Source: Rhizobium sp. CCGE531 (lineage in GTDB: Bacteria; Pseudomonadota; Alphaproteobacteria; Rhizobiales; Rhizobiaceae). From it: a stretch of 64,000 bases of DNA. The first letter of the stretch is position 1. Every line of letters starts with the position of its first letter. The stretch covers positions 1,527,001 to 1,591,000 of the forward strand of contig NZ_CP032684.1 in NCBI RefSeq assembly GCF_003627795.1, in the 5' to 3' direction. A program made the position numbers and the translations under genes. Under the pieces are notes generated by a model. It was not told the origin of the DNA, made no database searches, and worked only from the letters and a program-made list of their open reading frames with translations. This document shows positions 30,075 to 40,234 of the stretch, piece by piece.

Positions 30075-31556
30075 ATGAGCGAACTGACCAGCCTGACCAT
30101 TGCCGAAGCCCGCGACAAGCTGCGTGCCAAGGAAATCACCGCCACCGAACTGACCGAAGCCTATATCTCGGCGATCGAGGCGGCCAACGGTCAGCTCAAT
30201 GCCTATGTGAAGGTGACGCCGCAAAAGGCGCTTGCAATGGCCAAGGTGTCGGACGCCCGCCTTGCGGAAGGCAAAGCCGGTGCGCTGGAAGGCATTCCGC
30301 TCGGCATCAAGGACCTGTTCGGCACGGAAGGCATTCATACGCAGGCCTGCAGCCACATCCTGGACGGTTTCGAGCCGCACTATGAATCGACCGTCACGCA
30401 GAACCTCTGGAACGACGGCGCCGTCATGCTGGGCAAGCTCAACATGGACGAGTTCGCCATGGGCTCCTCCAACGAGAGCTCTTATTACGGCCCGGTGATC
30501 AACCCCTGGCGCGCCGAGGGTTCGAACCAGCAGCTCGTTCCCGGCGGCTCGTCCGGCGGTTCGGCCGCTGCCGTTGCAGCGCACCTCTGCGCCGGCGCGA
30601 CGGCCACCGATACCGGCGGCTCCATCCGCCAGCCGGCCGCCTTCACCGGCACCGTCGGCATCAAGCCGACCTACGGCCGCTGCTCGCGCTGGGGCATCGT
30701 CGCCTTCGCCTCGTCGCTCGACCAGGCCGGCCCGATCGCCCGCGACGTGCGCGATGCCGCCATCCTCCTGAAGTCGATGGCAAGCGTCGATGCGAAGGAC
30801 ACGACCTCGGTCGATCTGCCGGTGCCGGATTACGAAGCCGCGCTCGGCCGGTCGCTGAAGGGCATGAAGATCGGCATTCCCAACGAATATCGCGTCGACG
30901 GCATGCCGGAAGAGATCGAAGCGCTCTGGCAGCAGGGCATCGCCTGGCTGAAGGATGCCGGCGCCGAGATCGTCAACATCTCCTTGCCGCATACGAAATA
31001 TGCGCTGCCGGCCTATTATATCGTTGCGCCCGCGGAGGCATCCTCGAACCTCGCCCGCTACGACGGCGTCCGCTACGGCCTGCGCGTCGACGGCAAGGAC
31101 ATCGTCGACATGTATGAAAAGACGCGCGCTGCCGGCTTCGGCCAGGAAGTGAAGCGCCGCATCATGATCGGCACCTATGTTCTGTCGGCCGGTTACTACG
31201 ACGCCTATTACCTGCGCGCGCAGAAGGTTCGCACGCTGATCAAGCGTGACTTCGAACTGGCCTTCAATGCCGGTGTCGACGCGATCCTCACGCCCGCCAC
31301 GCCATCCTCGGCCTTCGGCATCGCCGACGAAAATCTCGCTTCCGATCCGGTGAAGATGTACCTCAACGACATCTTCACGGTGACGGTCAACATGGCCGGC
31401 CTGCCGGGCATCGCCGTCCCCGCCGGCCTCGACCCGAAGGGTCTGCCGCTCGGCCTGCAGCTCATCGGCAAGCCGTTTGAAGAGGAAACCCTCTTCAAGA
31501 CCGCCCACGTCATCGAACAGGCCGCCGGCAAGTTCACGCCGGCGAAGTGGTGGTAA
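30075..31556 (+). CDS. gatA: aspartyl/glutamyl-tRNA amidotransferase subunit A
   Basis: The 493-residue amidase supplies ammonia from Gln for conversion of mischarged Glu-tRNA(Gln) or Asp-tRNA(Asn). The Ser-cisSer-Lys triad is visible in [10 protein letters not shown] (Lys), in [14 protein letters not shown] and in [10 protein letters not shown] (Ser). Its partner gatB is about 3.4 kb downstream, separated by three unrelated genes. Confidence 0.97.
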   Translation: MSELTSLTIAEARDKLRAKEITATELTEAYISAIEAANGQLNAYVKVTPQKALAMAKVSDARLAEGKAGALEGIPLGIKDLFGTEGIHTQACSHILDGFEPHYESTVTQNLWNDGAVMLGKLNMDEFAMGSSNESSYYGPVINPWRAEGSNQQLVPGGSSGGSAAAVAAHLCAGATATDTGGSIRQPAAFTGTVGIKPTYGRCSRWGIVAFASSLDQAGPIARDVRDAAILLKSMASVDAKDTTSVDLPVPDYEAALGRSLKGMKIGIPNEYRVDGMPEEIEALWQQGIAWLKDAGAEIVNISLPHTKYALPAYYIVAPAEASSNLARYDGVRYGLRVDGKDIVDMYEKTRAAGFGQEVKRRIMIGTYVLSAGYYDAYYLRAQKVRTLIKRDFELAFNAGVDAILTPATPSSAFGIADENLASDPVKMYLNDIFTVTVNMAGLPGIAVPAGLDPKGLPLGLQLIGKPFEEETLFKTAHVIEQAAGKFTPAKWW

Positions 31557-31769
31557 GTACCATCCTTCTAAGACCTATGACCGCCGCCGATCATGACAAG
31601 GTCGGCGCGGTCGGATTTGCCACTTGATTGACTGGCGACGCGCTGGGCGCAAGACTTAAAAATCCCAATATTCGGCTCAGTCGCGATCACATTTTAGACC
31701 GAAATACGATCATAAATTGCAGCGGGCCGCTTGGTCTCGTCCTCTGCAACCGAATCGGAAGGTCTCTTC

Positions 31770-33767
31770 ATGCTCAAGCAAGTCTCGGCGATCCTGCTCC
31801 TCGGCGCATCATTCCCAGCGATGTCGCTGGCGGCCGACAATGGGGCCATTCGATCCATTACCCTGTCCTCGGGCGGCCTGGCCGAGGTTTCCCGATCGGC
31901 TGATGTCAACAGCGACGGCGTGATCCGGATCGAGGTTCCCCTCGATCAGGTCGACGATATCCTCAAGAGCCTTGTGGTCAACGGGTCGGCGGGCTCGGTG
32001 GCCGGCATGTCGCTGGCGGGGCCGCAGCCGTTGCAGGAGACGTTCAAGGGCCTGCCGTTCAGTCTGGAAGCGCTCTCATCCGTGCCGTCGCTTCTGACAT
32101 CGATGCAGGGCGCCAAGGTGTCGGTCACCAGCGGCGGCAAGACCGTTGAAGGAAACATTCTGGGCATTGAGACGAGGAAGGCCGACGAGAAAGCGACGGT
32201 TCACCTGCTGACCGTTATCGATAGGGATGGCGCGGTGGAGACGCTGGCGCTCGGCGAGGATGCGTCCGTTCGGCTTGATGATCCGGATATGAGAGCAAAA
32301 CTTGCCAAGGCGGCAGCCGCCATTGCCCGTGGCAAGAACGATCGCACCCGCACCGTCGATGTCAAGGTGAACGGTGCGGGAAACAGCGGCGATATCGGCC
32401 TGACCTATGTCGTCCCGTCTCCGATCTGGAAAACAGCTTACAAGGTCGTCATCGAGGGAAATGACAAGGCGCACTTGCAGGCATGGACGGTGCTGGAAAA
32501 CGCCAGCGGCGAGGATTGGAGGGGCATCAAGCTGACGCTGACCTCGGCCGAGCCGGTGACGCTGAAACAGGGTCTGCACCAGCTTTATTGGAGAGAGCGG
32601 CAGGAAGTGCCTGTTAACACGGCGTCCAACAATGTCCCTGATCCCGACAGCGGAGACCTCTCCAACAGGCGGCGTCTCGCTTCGAATGCCGAGGAGCGGG
32701 CCGCGCCCGCACCTGCCAAAGCAATAATGGGCGGCGTCAGCAGAAAGGAATACGCGGCTGACGAGCCGGAAAGTCCGGTCGCGCCAATGCAAATTGTCGT
32801 CGCCAATCCCACCGCCGCGACCGAAAGCGATATCTCGGCCACTTTCGAGCTTCCTGGGACCTATGATCTGGCTAATGGCGACACCTTGTCGGTGCCGATC
32901 ATGGATGCGGAGGTGGAGGCCGACACGGTGGATATGTATCGGGCCGGCAGCGGCTATCGCAATCCCATCGCCGCCGTGATGCTCAAGAACACCACCGGGG
33001 TCAGCATGCCGCCGGGGATTCTGACGCTATACGATAGCAAGACCGGCTATATCGGCGATTCCCAGCTATCGGCGCTGCCCAAGGAGGACACGCGCCTCGC
33101 CAGTTTCGCGACCGATCGAAAGGTATCGATCAGCGAACAGCAGACGCCGACGGAGGAGATTGCCTCCCTGAAGGTTTCCGATGGCATGATGCAGGCCGTC
33201 GTTAAATATCGCCAGACGACGACATACACCGTTTCAGGGGCACTCGATGGCGAAAGAACCGTTGTCGTCGAGCACCCGATCAGGGACGGCTGGTCGTTCT
33301 CTTCGGCCGAAGGCTTCGGCAAGACGGCAACGCACCAGCGGCTGAAGACGGTGGTGCCGGCCGGCACGGAAAAGACGCTGACGGCCGTCGACGAACAGCT
33401 TCAGAGCAATAGTTACGCTTTGGTCGATGCGGAGCCGGACATGCTGCTTGGATGGTCTGCTTCGACACACGACAAGGCACTGACGGACAAGCTCGCAAAC
33501 CTGGCGGAGGCGCGCAAGAAGCAGGTCGTCGCCCAGAACGGTCTGGCGGGCTTTGATAGCGAAATCGAGAAAATCACCAATGAGCAGGAGCGTATCAGGC
33601 GCAATATCGGCGCCGTGCCTGACAATAGCGATCTGAAGAAGCGCTATCTGAAGGGTCTCGCAGATAGCGAAGACCAAATCGCTGCGGTCGGCCAAAAACG
33701 CGCTGCGGTGCAAGGGGAAAGCGATCGCCTGGGCGACCAGGTGGCGGAGATCATCAGGACCTTCTGA
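31770..33767 (+). CDS. DUF4139 domain-containing secreted protein
   Basis: The 665-residue protein has a signal peptide (MLKQVSAILLLGASFPAMSLA). A short N-terminal beta domain precedes the DUF4139 core, recognised by YVVPSPIWKTAYKVVIEG and by ASGEDWRGIKLTLTSAEP. The C-terminal 80 residues are a charged coiled coil (EKITNEQERIRRNIG, SEDQIAAVGQKRAAV). The function of the family is unknown; periplasmic localisation is predicted. It sits between gatA and gatB. Confidence 0.82.
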   Translation: MLKQVSAILLLGASFPAMSLAADNGAIRSITLSSGGLAEVSRSADVNSDGVIRIEVPLDQVDDILKSLVVNGSAGSVAGMSLAGPQPLQETFKGLPFSLEALSSVPSLLTSMQGAKVSVTSGGKTVEGNILGIETRKADEKATVHLLTVIDRDGAVETLALGEDASVRLDDPDMRAKLAKAAAAIARGKNDRTRTVDVKVNGAGNSGDIGLTYVVPSPIWKTAYKVVIEGNDKAHLQAWTVLENASGEDWRGIKLTLTSAEPVTLKQGLHQLYWRERQEVPVNTASNNVPDPDSGDLSNRRRLASNAEERAAPAPAKAIMGGVSRKEYAADEPESPVAPMQIVVANPTAATESDISATFELPGTYDLANGDTLSVPIMDAEVEADTVDMYRAGSGYRNPIAAVMLKNTTGVSMPPGILTLYDSKTGYIGDSQLSALPKEDTRLASFATDRKVSISEQQTPTEEIASLKVSDGMMQAVVKYRQTTTYTVSGALDGERTVVVEHPIRDGWSFSSAEGFGKTATHQRLKTVVPAGTEKTLTAVDEQLQSNSYALVDAEPDMLLGWSASTHDKALTDKLANLAEARKKQVVAQNGLAGFDSEIEKITNEQERIRRNIGAVPDNSDLKKRYLKGLADSEDQIAAVGQKRAAVQGESDRLGDQVAEIIRTF

Positions 33768-33803
33768 TCGCTGCGCATCCACATATCACCGGCATCAATC
33801 GGT

Positions 33804-33829
33804 GAGAGCCGCCCCATCGGGCGGCTCTC
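33804..33829. terminator. hairpin terminator between DUF4139 and yjhX-like genes
   Basis: GAGAGCCGCCC and GGGCGGCTCTC form a perfect 11-bp stem with a 4-base loop between two convergent genes. The T tail is weak (GTGTTT on the plus strand). Confidence 0.6.
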
Positions 33830-33838
33830 GTGTTTGGC

Positions 33839-34096
33839 CTATCGATTGTTCAACTGCGCCCTCACCAGCCGCAATCCCTTTTCGTTGATGCGGTAGGGAT
33901 GACCGTCGGTGGATTTGATGGCCTTGAGGCGTTTCAGCCGGCGGAAGAGGTCGATGTCGAAATCAGGGTAGACCCAGCCGTCTCGCGTAAAGCAGTGAGC
34001 GGTCTCGATCTTCTTGTTTTCGCTGCGTTCGATTTCGATGCGCCCGCCCTGGGCGAGCAGGTGCAGGATGCGCTGTTCGGCGCGGGAAATGTCCAT
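33839..34096 (-). CDS. YjhX family toxin homologue
   Basis: This 85-residue basic protein matches the YjhX/UPF0386 family along its length (MDISRAEQRILHLLAQGGRI, KIETAHCFTRDGW, INEKGLRLVRAQLNNR). It has a winged-helix look. In E. coli YjhX is reported as the toxin of YjhX-YjhQ, where YjhQ is a GNAT-type partner. Here a GNAT gene lies about 300 bases away in divergent orientation (34397), so a related pair is conceivable but unproven. The start was chosen because upstream sequence looks non-coding. Confidence 0.8.
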   Translation of the reverse strand: MDISRAEQRILHLLAQGGRIEIERSENKKIETAHCFTRDGWVYPDFDIDLFRRLKRLKAIKSTDGHPYRINEKGLRLVRAQLNNR

Positions 34097-34396
34097 TGTT
34101 GTCAGAATCCGTATAGCGCCAAAGGGCGCACAAAAACGATCCGAGCCTTCCCTTGGGGAAGTCGGGGCTTCGTTTTTCAGGCCCGGCACGCAAGAAGACT
34201 TGCGGGCGGGGCCTTTACCGGGGCTGACAAAAGTTAGACATCAAAACTCCATTGATACATCTTTTCTAAAACAGGTTGCGCCTCGCGGTCAAGTTCAACT
34301 CAATAGGTGTCTTTGGCTTGGCGGCCTGCCGGCGAATCTCGCCGCTGGCAAAAGCCTTTGGCCGGTGCTTTACTGGTCACAAATGGCGGGGGCTCG
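34097..34396. other. divergent intergenic region, no gene seen
   Basis: This 300-base gap between the yjhX-like gene and a GNAT gene carries short G/C-rich imperfect repeats (for example GGCCCGGC and GGGGCC around 34180-34220). I see no conserved RNA and no frame with a ribosome binding site. Promoters for both genes must lie here. Confidence 0.4.
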
Positions 34397-34906
34397 ATGA
34401 TCCATATTCGCAATGCCCATGAAGGCGAAACGGCGGTGTTGGCAAGCATCGGCCTGCGCTCCTGGCAGCAGGCCATGGGCTCGATCGGAAGCCCAGGCGA
34501 GCTGCTGGAAAGCGCCAGCGAAGCCTTTACGAATTTCACCCGCAATCTCTGGCTGACGATCACCGTCATAGAGCTGAATGGCGAGGCGGTCGGCTGGGCC
34601 GCGCGCGAGGCGCTGGACGAGGCGATCTCCGATTTCTGGATCGATCCGGATTTCGTTCGGCGAGGCCTCGGCTCCGCTCTGCTTGCGCGGATCGAAGAGG
34701 ACGTGCGCGAGCAGGGGCTGGAAAAGGTTTCCCTGCAAAGCCATGCGGGGAATACGGACGCCATAGCCTTCTTCAGGGCGCGCGGCTATGCGATCCACTG
34801 GCTGTCGATTGTCTATTCCCCGAAGCTCGACAGCGACGTGCCGACCGTGGGGCTTTCGAAATCGCTGGTCGATGAGAGCGATGGCGCCTACGGACCGGGC
34901 ATATAG
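34397..34906 (+). CDS. GNAT family N-acetyltransferase
   Basis: The 169-residue protein has a clear acetyl-CoA segment ([22 protein letters not shown], about residues 85-106) and a final [25 protein letters not shown]. The start [11 protein letters not shown] fits the family. It may be the nearest partner for the YjhX-like gene. It ends 88 bases before gatB. The substrate is unknown. Confidence 0.86.
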   Translation: MIHIRNAHEGETAVLASIGLRSWQQAMGSIGSPGELLESASEAFTNFTRNLWLTITVIELNGEAVGWAAREALDEAISDFWIDPDFVRRGLGSALLARIEEDVREQGLEKVSLQSHAGNTDAIAFFRARGYAIHWLSIVYSPKLDSDVPTVGLSKSLVDESDGAYGPGI

Positions 34907-34994
34907 CACATCGCCGTATGCCGAAAGCCTTGCGCCGTCTCGCCAATTGCTCTACCTCACAAAGTTCAGAAGAACAGCATTTCAAGAGCTTCCA

Positions 34995-36500
34995 ATGACC
35001 CTTGTCGACGTCCGCACGCCAGATCCGAAACGCTTCATTCCCGGTGCCACTGGCGATTGGGAAATCGTTATCGGCATGGAAGTCCATGCCCAGGTGTTGA
35101 GCAAGTCCAAGCTCTTCTCCGGCGCCTCGACCGAGTTCGGCAAGCCGCAGAATTCCAACGTGTCGCTGGTCGATGCCGCCATGCCCGGCATGCTGCCCGT
35201 CATCAACCAGGAATGCGTCAAGCAGGCCGTGCGCACCGGTCTTGGCCTGAAGGCTCAGATCAACAAGCGTTCGATCTTCGACCGCAAGAACTATTTCTAT
35301 CCCGACCTGCCGCAGGGCTATCAGATCTCGCAGTTCAAGGATCCGATCATCGGCGAAGGCAAGATCGTCATATCCCTTGGTCCCGATCGCCAGGGCCAGT
35401 TCGAGGATATCGAGATCGGCATCGAGCGCCTGCACCTGGAACAGGATGCCGGCAAGTCGATGCACGACCAGCACGCCACCATGTCCTATGTCGATCTCAA
35501 CCGCTCCGGCGTTGCGCTGATGGAAATCGTCTCCAAGCCGGACATCCGCTCGTCCGACGAGGCGAAGGCCTATATGACGAAGCTGCGCTCGATCGTGCGC
35601 TACCTCGGCACCTGCGACGGCAACATGGACGAAGGCTCCATGCGCGCCGACGTCAACGTTTCCGTTCGCCGTCCGGGCGGCGAATTCGGCACGCGCTGCG
35701 AGATCAAGAACGTCAACTCCATCCGCTTCATCGGTCAGGCGATCGAATATGAAGCGCGCCGGCAGATCGGCATTCTGGAAGATGGCGGCAAGATCGACCA
35801 GGAGACCCGCCTGTTCGATCCGAACAAGGGCGAGACCCGCTCCCTGCGCACCAAGGAAGATGCGCATGACTACCGCTATTTCCCTGATCCGGATCTGTTG
35901 CCACTGGAATTTGACGACGCCTTCGTTGCGAAGCTTGCCGAGCATCTGCCGGAACTGCCCGACGACAAGAAGGAGCGTTTCGTTCGCGAGCTCGGCCTCT
36001 CGATCTACGACGCTTCCGTTCTGGTTTCGGAAAAGGCGATCGCCGATTATTTCGAAGCTGTTGCGGCTGGCCGCGACGGCAAGATGGCTGCCAACTGGGT
36101 GATCAACGACTTGCTGGGCGCTCTGAACAAATCAGGCAAAGACATTGAAGAGACTCCGGTTTCGCCCGCTCAGCTCGGCGCGATCATCGATCTCATCAAG
36201 GCCGAGACCATCTCCGGCAAGATCGCCAAGGATCTGTTCGAAATCGTGCTCAACGAGGGCGGCGATCCCGCCGAAATCGTCGAAGCGCGTGGTATGAAGC
36301 AGGTCACCGATACCGGCGCGATCGAAAAGGCCGTCGACGAGATCATCGCCGCCAACCCGGATCAGGTCGCCAAGGTCAAGGCCAAGCCGACGCTTGCCGG
36401 CTGGTTCGTCGGCCAGGTCATGAAGTCGACCGGCGGCAAGGCCAATCCGCAGGCCGTGCAGGCGCTGGTCAAGGCCAAGCTCGGCATCGAAGAGGAATAA
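34995..36500 (+). CDS. gatB: aspartyl/glutamyl-tRNA amidotransferase subunit B
   Basis: The 501-residue subunit binds tRNA and activates the mischarged aminoacyl end in the GatCAB complex. Diagnostic segments are [55 protein letters not shown] and the C-terminal YqeY-like tail ([18 protein letters not shown]). The ATG at 34995 gives the family N-terminus; an earlier reading overlaps the GNAT gene in another frame. A GTG-start GNAT gene follows 3 bases after the stop. Confidence 0.97.
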   Translation: MTLVDVRTPDPKRFIPGATGDWEIVIGMEVHAQVLSKSKLFSGASTEFGKPQNSNVSLVDAAMPGMLPVINQECVKQAVRTGLGLKAQINKRSIFDRKNYFYPDLPQGYQISQFKDPIIGEGKIVISLGPDRQGQFEDIEIGIERLHLEQDAGKSMHDQHATMSYVDLNRSGVALMEIVSKPDIRSSDEAKAYMTKLRSIVRYLGTCDGNMDEGSMRADVNVSVRRPGGEFGTRCEIKNVNSIRFIGQAIEYEARRQIGILEDGGKIDQETRLFDPNKGETRSLRTKEDAHDYRYFPDPDLLPLEFDDAFVAKLAEHLPELPDDKKERFVRELGLSIYDASVLVSEKAIADYFEAVAAGRDGKMAANWVINDLLGALNKSGKDIEETPVSPAQLGAIIDLIKAETISGKIAKDLFEIVLNEGGDPAEIVEARGMKQVTDTGAIEKAVDEIIAANPDQVAKVKAKPTLAGWFVGQVMKSTGGKANPQAVQALVKAKLGIEEE

Positions 36501-36503
36501 GCG

Positions 36504-37007
36504 GTGTTCTTCGTCCGCACCGCCAGCGAGCAGGACCTGGAAAAGGTCCGCGCTCTGCTCGGCGAGACCTGGCATGCGACCTACGACCGGATCTACGGGC
36601 CGGAAAAGGTCGACGAACTGCACGCCTCCTGGCATTCGCCGGCTTCGCTGAAAGCGCGACTGGCGAACAAGAATTCCGAATTCCTGGTGGCCGATGACGG
36701 CAGGACGATCGGCGGCATGGGCTATGCTGCCATGTCCAAAGAGATGACCAAGACCGTTATGCTCTACATGCTCTATGTCAGCCCGAGCCATCAGCGTCAG
36801 GGTATCGGCCGTGACATCTTCGCGGAACTGGAGACCTGCTTTCCGGATGCGGAGGTCATGCGTCTGGAAGTCGAGCCGCAGAACGAACCTGCAATCGCAT
36901 TCTACAAGGCGCATGGCTTCGTCGAGGTCGGCCACACGGAAAATTGCGGGAATGGGCAATCGGGCATTCCGGCGCTGGTTTTTGAAAAGCCACTGACGGG
37001 TCACTGA
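36504..37007 (+). CDS. GNAT family N-acetyltransferase
   Basis: The 167-residue protein begins at a GTG 3 bases after gatB, so it is probably in the gatB transcript. The acetyl-CoA site is in LYVSPSHQRQGIGRDIFAELE (about residues 91-111), and the C-terminal block EPQNEPAIAFYKAHGFVEVG is typical. The substrate is unknown. Another GNAT gene follows after 20 bases. Confidence 0.87.
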   Translation: MFFVRTASEQDLEKVRALLGETWHATYDRIYGPEKVDELHASWHSPASLKARLANKNSEFLVADDGRTIGGMGYAAMSKEMTKTVMLYMLYVSPSHQRQGIGRDIFAELETCFPDAEVMRLEVEPQNEPAIAFYKAHGFVEVGHTENCGNGQSGIPALVFEKPLTGH

Positions 37008-37027
37008 AAGAATAGACGAGATCGTTC

Positions 37028-37495
37028 ATGGAAGATGCCCGCCTTGTGATCCGCGAAGCGGAAGAATCCGACCTTTCTTCCTTGATTGAGCTCTTCGCCG
37101 CCGACAGCATGGGCAGCCACGGCGATACGGCCGATCCTTCCGCCTATGACAATTATCTGCGCGCCTTTCGCACCATCGCCGCGTCGTCGAACCAGACGCT
37201 CTACGCCGCCGAGCTTGCCGGCGAGATCGTCGGTACATTCCAGACGATCGTCGTCACCTCGCTGTATGGGCGGGGATCGTCCGTGATGGTCATCGAAGCT
37301 GTTCAGACGCGGGCTGACATGCGCGGGCAGGGGATCGGGGTGGCGATGATCAATTTCTGCATCGACGAGGCAAAGGCTGGCGGCATGCGGATGGTGCAGC
37401 TGACCTCGAATGCGGTGCGCAAGGATGCGCATCGCTTCTATGAAAGACTGGGTTTCAAGCCGACGCATCTGGGCTTCAAGATGACATTGAAATGA
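37028..37495 (+). CDS. GNAT family N-acetyltransferase
   Basis: The 155-residue protein has VQTRADMRGQGIGVAMINFCIDEA (about residues 95-118) as its acetyl-CoA motif and RKDAHRFYERLGFKPTHLGF near the end. It follows another GNAT gene closely, but the two share little visible sequence beyond family motifs, so recent duplication is not evident. Confidence 0.88.
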   Translation: MEDARLVIREAEESDLSSLIELFAADSMGSHGDTADPSAYDNYLRAFRTIAASSNQTLYAAELAGEIVGTFQTIVVTSLYGRGSSVMVIEAVQTRADMRGQGIGVAMINFCIDEAKAGGMRMVQLTSNAVRKDAHRFYERLGFKPTHLGFKMTLK

Positions 37496-37601
37496 GGTCG
37501 TTTGCCTGCTGGAATCACTGGACAAGCAGGTTCAGTGGCGGCATAAGCAGACTATCGAATTCTGGTATCGCTCGCCCCTCAGCGGGTATCGAGGAAAAGA
37601 C

Positions 37602-38000
37602 ATGTGGAATCTCATCGTACAGACCTTCACCTGGTGGAACAGTCAGACCATGGGGACGCGGTTCGCGACCTGGCGGTTTGGCAAGCGTGTCGGCGAGGAT
37701 GAATTCGGCAACGTCTATTACGAAGGCGGCATGTCCTCCTATGGCCTTCCGAAGCGCTGGGTGATCTACAAAGGCTATGCGGAAGCCTCTGCCATTCCTC
37801 CGGGCTGGCACGGCTGGATGCATCATCGCACCGACGTTCCGCCGACCAGGGAAAACTATGTTGCCAAGGACTGGCAGAAGGAACATCGCGCCAACCCCAC
37901 AGGCTCGCCGCAGGCTTACCGTCCGCCGGGTTCTCTCGCCGTTGCCGGTGAGCGTCCGCGCGTGACCGGCGACTACGACGCCTGGACGCCGGGCAACTGA
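37602..38000 (+). CDS. NADH:ubiquinone oxidoreductase subunit NDUFA12-like
   Basis: This 132-residue protein is homologous to the mitochondrial complex I accessory subunit NDUFA12 (B17.2), a hallmark of alphaproteobacteria. It shows GTRFATWRFGKRVGEDEFGN, YYEGGMSSYGLPKRWVIYKG and IPPGWHGWMHHRTDVPP. The protein has no membrane span and should sit on the peripheral arm. DUF2155 follows on the same strand. Confidence 0.95.
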   Translation: MWNLIVQTFTWWNSQTMGTRFATWRFGKRVGEDEFGNVYYEGGMSSYGLPKRWVIYKGYAEASAIPPGWHGWMHHRTDVPPTRENYVAKDWQKEHRANPTGSPQAYRPPGSLAVAGERPRVTGDYDAWTPGN

Positions 38001-38120
38001 GCGGCCCGGGTAACTGAGCGGAAGTGCCGGCTCGTCCTTTGGCCACAATTGGGCTTTAGGCGCGACATATGCCGGCTTTTGCTCGGCGCCTTGACCGAAA
38101 TCAAGCGGAGATTGGCGGAT

Positions 38121-38561
38121 ATGACGTTTTCCACGCGGAGCGCTTCTTTGCGTGCAATGGCGGGAGCTGGCCTTGCTCTCTTTGCCGGCATTATGGCGGT
38201 TTCCACTGCAGAGGCTGCCCGCATTTCCAACCCAGTTGCCGTTTTCTCCGGCCTCGACAAGATCACCGGCCGCATCACGACCTTCGACGTCTATGTCAAT
38301 GAGACGGTGCAGTTCGGCGCGCTGCAGGTCACGCCGCGCGCCTGCTATTCGCGAGACGAAACCGAACAGCAGAAGGTGGACGGTTTCGTCGAGGTGGACG
38401 AAATTACGCTCGACCGTCGCATCCGGCGCATTTTCACCGGCTGGATGTTCGCCGACAGCCCCGGCCTCAATGCCGTCGAGCACCCGATCTATGACGTCTG
38501 GCTGAAAGAGTGCAAGCAGAAGTCCGACCTTCCGCCGCCGGACAGCGCCGGCGCGAAATAA
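38121..38561 (+). CDS. DUF2155 domain-containing secreted protein
   Basis: The 146-residue protein has a signal peptide (SLRAMAGAGLALFAGIMAVS) ending near AEAARISN. The DUF2155 core follows, with FSGLDKITGRITTFDVYVNE, VTPRACYSR and FTGWMFADSPGLNAVEHPIYDVWL. The family is typical of alphaproteobacteria and found beside the complex I accessory gene; no function is established. The start MTFSTRS gives a proper signal peptide. Confidence 0.9.
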   Translation: MTFSTRSASLRAMAGAGLALFAGIMAVSTAEAARISNPVAVFSGLDKITGRITTFDVYVNETVQFGALQVTPRACYSRDETEQQKVDGFVEVDEITLDRRIRRIFTGWMFADSPGLNAVEHPIYDVWLKECKQKSDLPPPDSAGAK

Positions 38562-38594
38562 TCGCTTTCACGACATACGCAGCAGAATTGTACA

Positions 38595-38621
38595 GCCCGC
38601 AGAAGCCTTGCTCCTGCGGGC
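38595..38621. terminator. weak hairpin after DUF2155
   Basis: GCCCGCAG pairs with CTGCGGGC over an 11-base loop, followed by ATAGTTTTA on the plus strand. It lies between two convergent genes and could serve as a terminator. Confidence 0.45.
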
Positions 38622-38627
38622 ATAGTT

Positions 38628-39263
38628 TTAGCCTCGTTCCGGATTGGCGGCCGCGTCGCCTATCGCCTGACGGTCTGCGACCTCTGAAAGGTCGAGGGTG
38701 ATCCTCATGCCGTCTTTCGGCCCGTGTCGCGGGAAATCGCTGCGGTCCGGGTAGATTTTCAATCTGCCCCCATCTTGGAGAGCTTGGAGCCGCGAACGTG
38801 AGATCGCCAGTTCCGACGCCAGCAGCCGATCAAGGCGGAGGTTTACCGGGAACTCGGCTGATATCTCGATGTCCAGCATAGTCCAGTCGCTTGCCGCACC
38901 TGTCGTCTCCTTCCGAATGATGACATCCGGCGGCTCTTCGATGCGCTTGGCCTTTCGCTTCAGTCCGTCGAGATCGAATTCCTGCGTCCGAACCCACTTC
39001 GGATCGCTACGCTGCAGTGCCTCGAGCGTGGAGGGGCCGAGATCGTGAACGGTCCGGCGCTCGAAAAGCGTCCGGTTCCAGGTCTTGTCGCAATCGATGC
39101 ATTTATAGACGAGCCAGGCATCGAGCCTCTTGCCATTGGCATTGAGCCTGATCTTGCCGCTCGACCTGAAGGGTCTCGGAGATCCGCAGCCGCTGCAGGC
39201 GATCCACGGCTGAGGCGAGGTTCGAGGAGAAATGGTCCAACGGACCTGAAGAATATTGCACAT
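38628..39263 (-). CDS. DUF1062 domain-containing protein
   Basis: The 211-residue protein has paired Cys motifs (IACSGCGSPRPF and VYKCIDCDKTWNRT), probably a zinc ribbon. The C-terminal half (NLRLDRLLASELAISRSRLQAL) looks like an S4-type RNA-binding segment. The family matches DUF1062. The start MCNILQVRW gives the common N-terminus. It interrupts an otherwise familiar rhizobial run (aat/DUF2155/NDUFA12), so it may be an accessory insertion. Confidence 0.8.
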   Translation of the reverse strand: MCNILQVRWTISPRTSPQPWIACSGCGSPRPFRSSGKIRLNANGKRLDAWLVYKCIDCDKTWNRTLFERRTVHDLGPSTLEALQRSDPKWVRTQEFDLDGLKRKAKRIEEPPDVIIRKETTGAASDWTMLDIEISAEFPVNLRLDRLLASELAISRSRLQALQDGGRLKIYPDRSDFPRHGPKDGMRITLDLSEVADRQAIGDAAANPERG

Positions 39264-39601
39264 ACCGTCTTGGTCTTCCGTCTGGAAGTCCACCAAGCTG
39301 GCGGTGAGACAAGCCCGTCAGGGCACGGTGTGGCGATATTGCGGGACGGCTGAAGAGCTGAGACAGCGGTAGCTGCGTAAGGCGCGTTGTGACAATGCCA
39401 AACCGGTCTCAGGCCATCACCCGATGGACATGAATATGCACCAGACGGCGCTGGGCCGCCCCGATGCACTGGGTGATTTGGATGAGACCGGTATTTACAA
39501 AGGCAAAGTGAAACCTCGACGCGCAAACGCTCTTCGCCAGGAGGGATAGCAGACCACAATCAGGATTTGAAGCGTTTCGAAATCAAAGGAATCCCAACCG
39601 C
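39264..39601. other. intergenic region with a large inverted repeat
   Basis: No gene is seen in these 338 bases. ACCGGTCTCA (39402-39411) faces TGAGACCGGT (39483-39492), and ATCACCC faces GGGTGAT just inside. The whole would fold as a stem-loop of about 90 bases with a further G/C-rich helix at the tip. It could be a structured RNA or the scar of a lost element. Confidence 0.45.
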
Positions 39602-40231
39602 TCAGGGCTGATTGTCCGAAAAGCTGAGATTGGGCGACTCCATCGCCTTCTCCAGCATCGTGGCGTAAGCTTCCCTCGGCATGTCGATGGCGCCGAATGT
39701 CTTCAGGTGCCCGGTGGTGAACTGCGTGTCGAGCAGGGTGAAGCCGCGTTCGCGCAGGCGTTCGACCAGATAGACGAGGCAGATCTTCGAGGCATCCGTG
39801 CGGCGGGAAAACATGCTTTCGCCGAAGAAGGCGGACCCCAGCGAAACGCCGTAAAGACCCCCGACCAGTTGATCGCCTTCCCAGGCCTCTACCGAATGGG
39901 CATGGCCGATATGGTGCAGGGTGGAGTAGAGCGAGCGGATCGTCTTGTTGATCCAGGTGCTCGGGCGGCCGCTCGTCTGTTCGGCGCAGGCTGCGATGAC
40001 AGCTTCGAAATCCGTGTCGAAGCGGATATCGAAGGGGTTTTGACGGATCTTCTTTGCGAGGCTCTTGGAGACGTGAAACGTATCGAGAGGGATGATGCCC
40101 CGCAATTCCGGCTCGACCCAGAAGATTTCGGGGTCATCGGCCGATTCCGCCATCGGGAAAAGCCCGATGGAATAGGCGCGCAGCAAAATCTCCGGGGTAA
40201 TGCCGGGATGTTTGCCGCGCGCTCCGGGCAC
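39602..40231 (-). CDS. aat: leucyl/phenylalanyl-tRNA-protein transferase
   Basis: The 209-residue enzyme adds Leu or Phe to N-terminal Arg or Lys of proteins, marking them for ClpAP (N-degron pathway). Family blocks are [24 protein letters not shown]-like RGIIPLD, and [19 protein letters not shown]. It follows accC by 3 bases and is the last gene of the aroQ-accB-accC-aat string. Confidence 0.95.
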   Translation of the reverse strand: MPGARGKHPGITPEILLRAYSIGLFPMAESADDPEIFWVEPELRGIIPLDTFHVSKSLAKKIRQNPFDIRFDTDFEAVIAACAEQTSGRPSTWINKTIRSLYSTLHHIGHAHSVEAWEGDQLVGGLYGVSLGSAFFGESMFSRRTDASKICLVYLVERLRERGFTLLDTQFTTGHLKTFGAIDMPREAYATMLEKAMESPNLSFSDNQP

Positions 40232-40234
40232 TGG

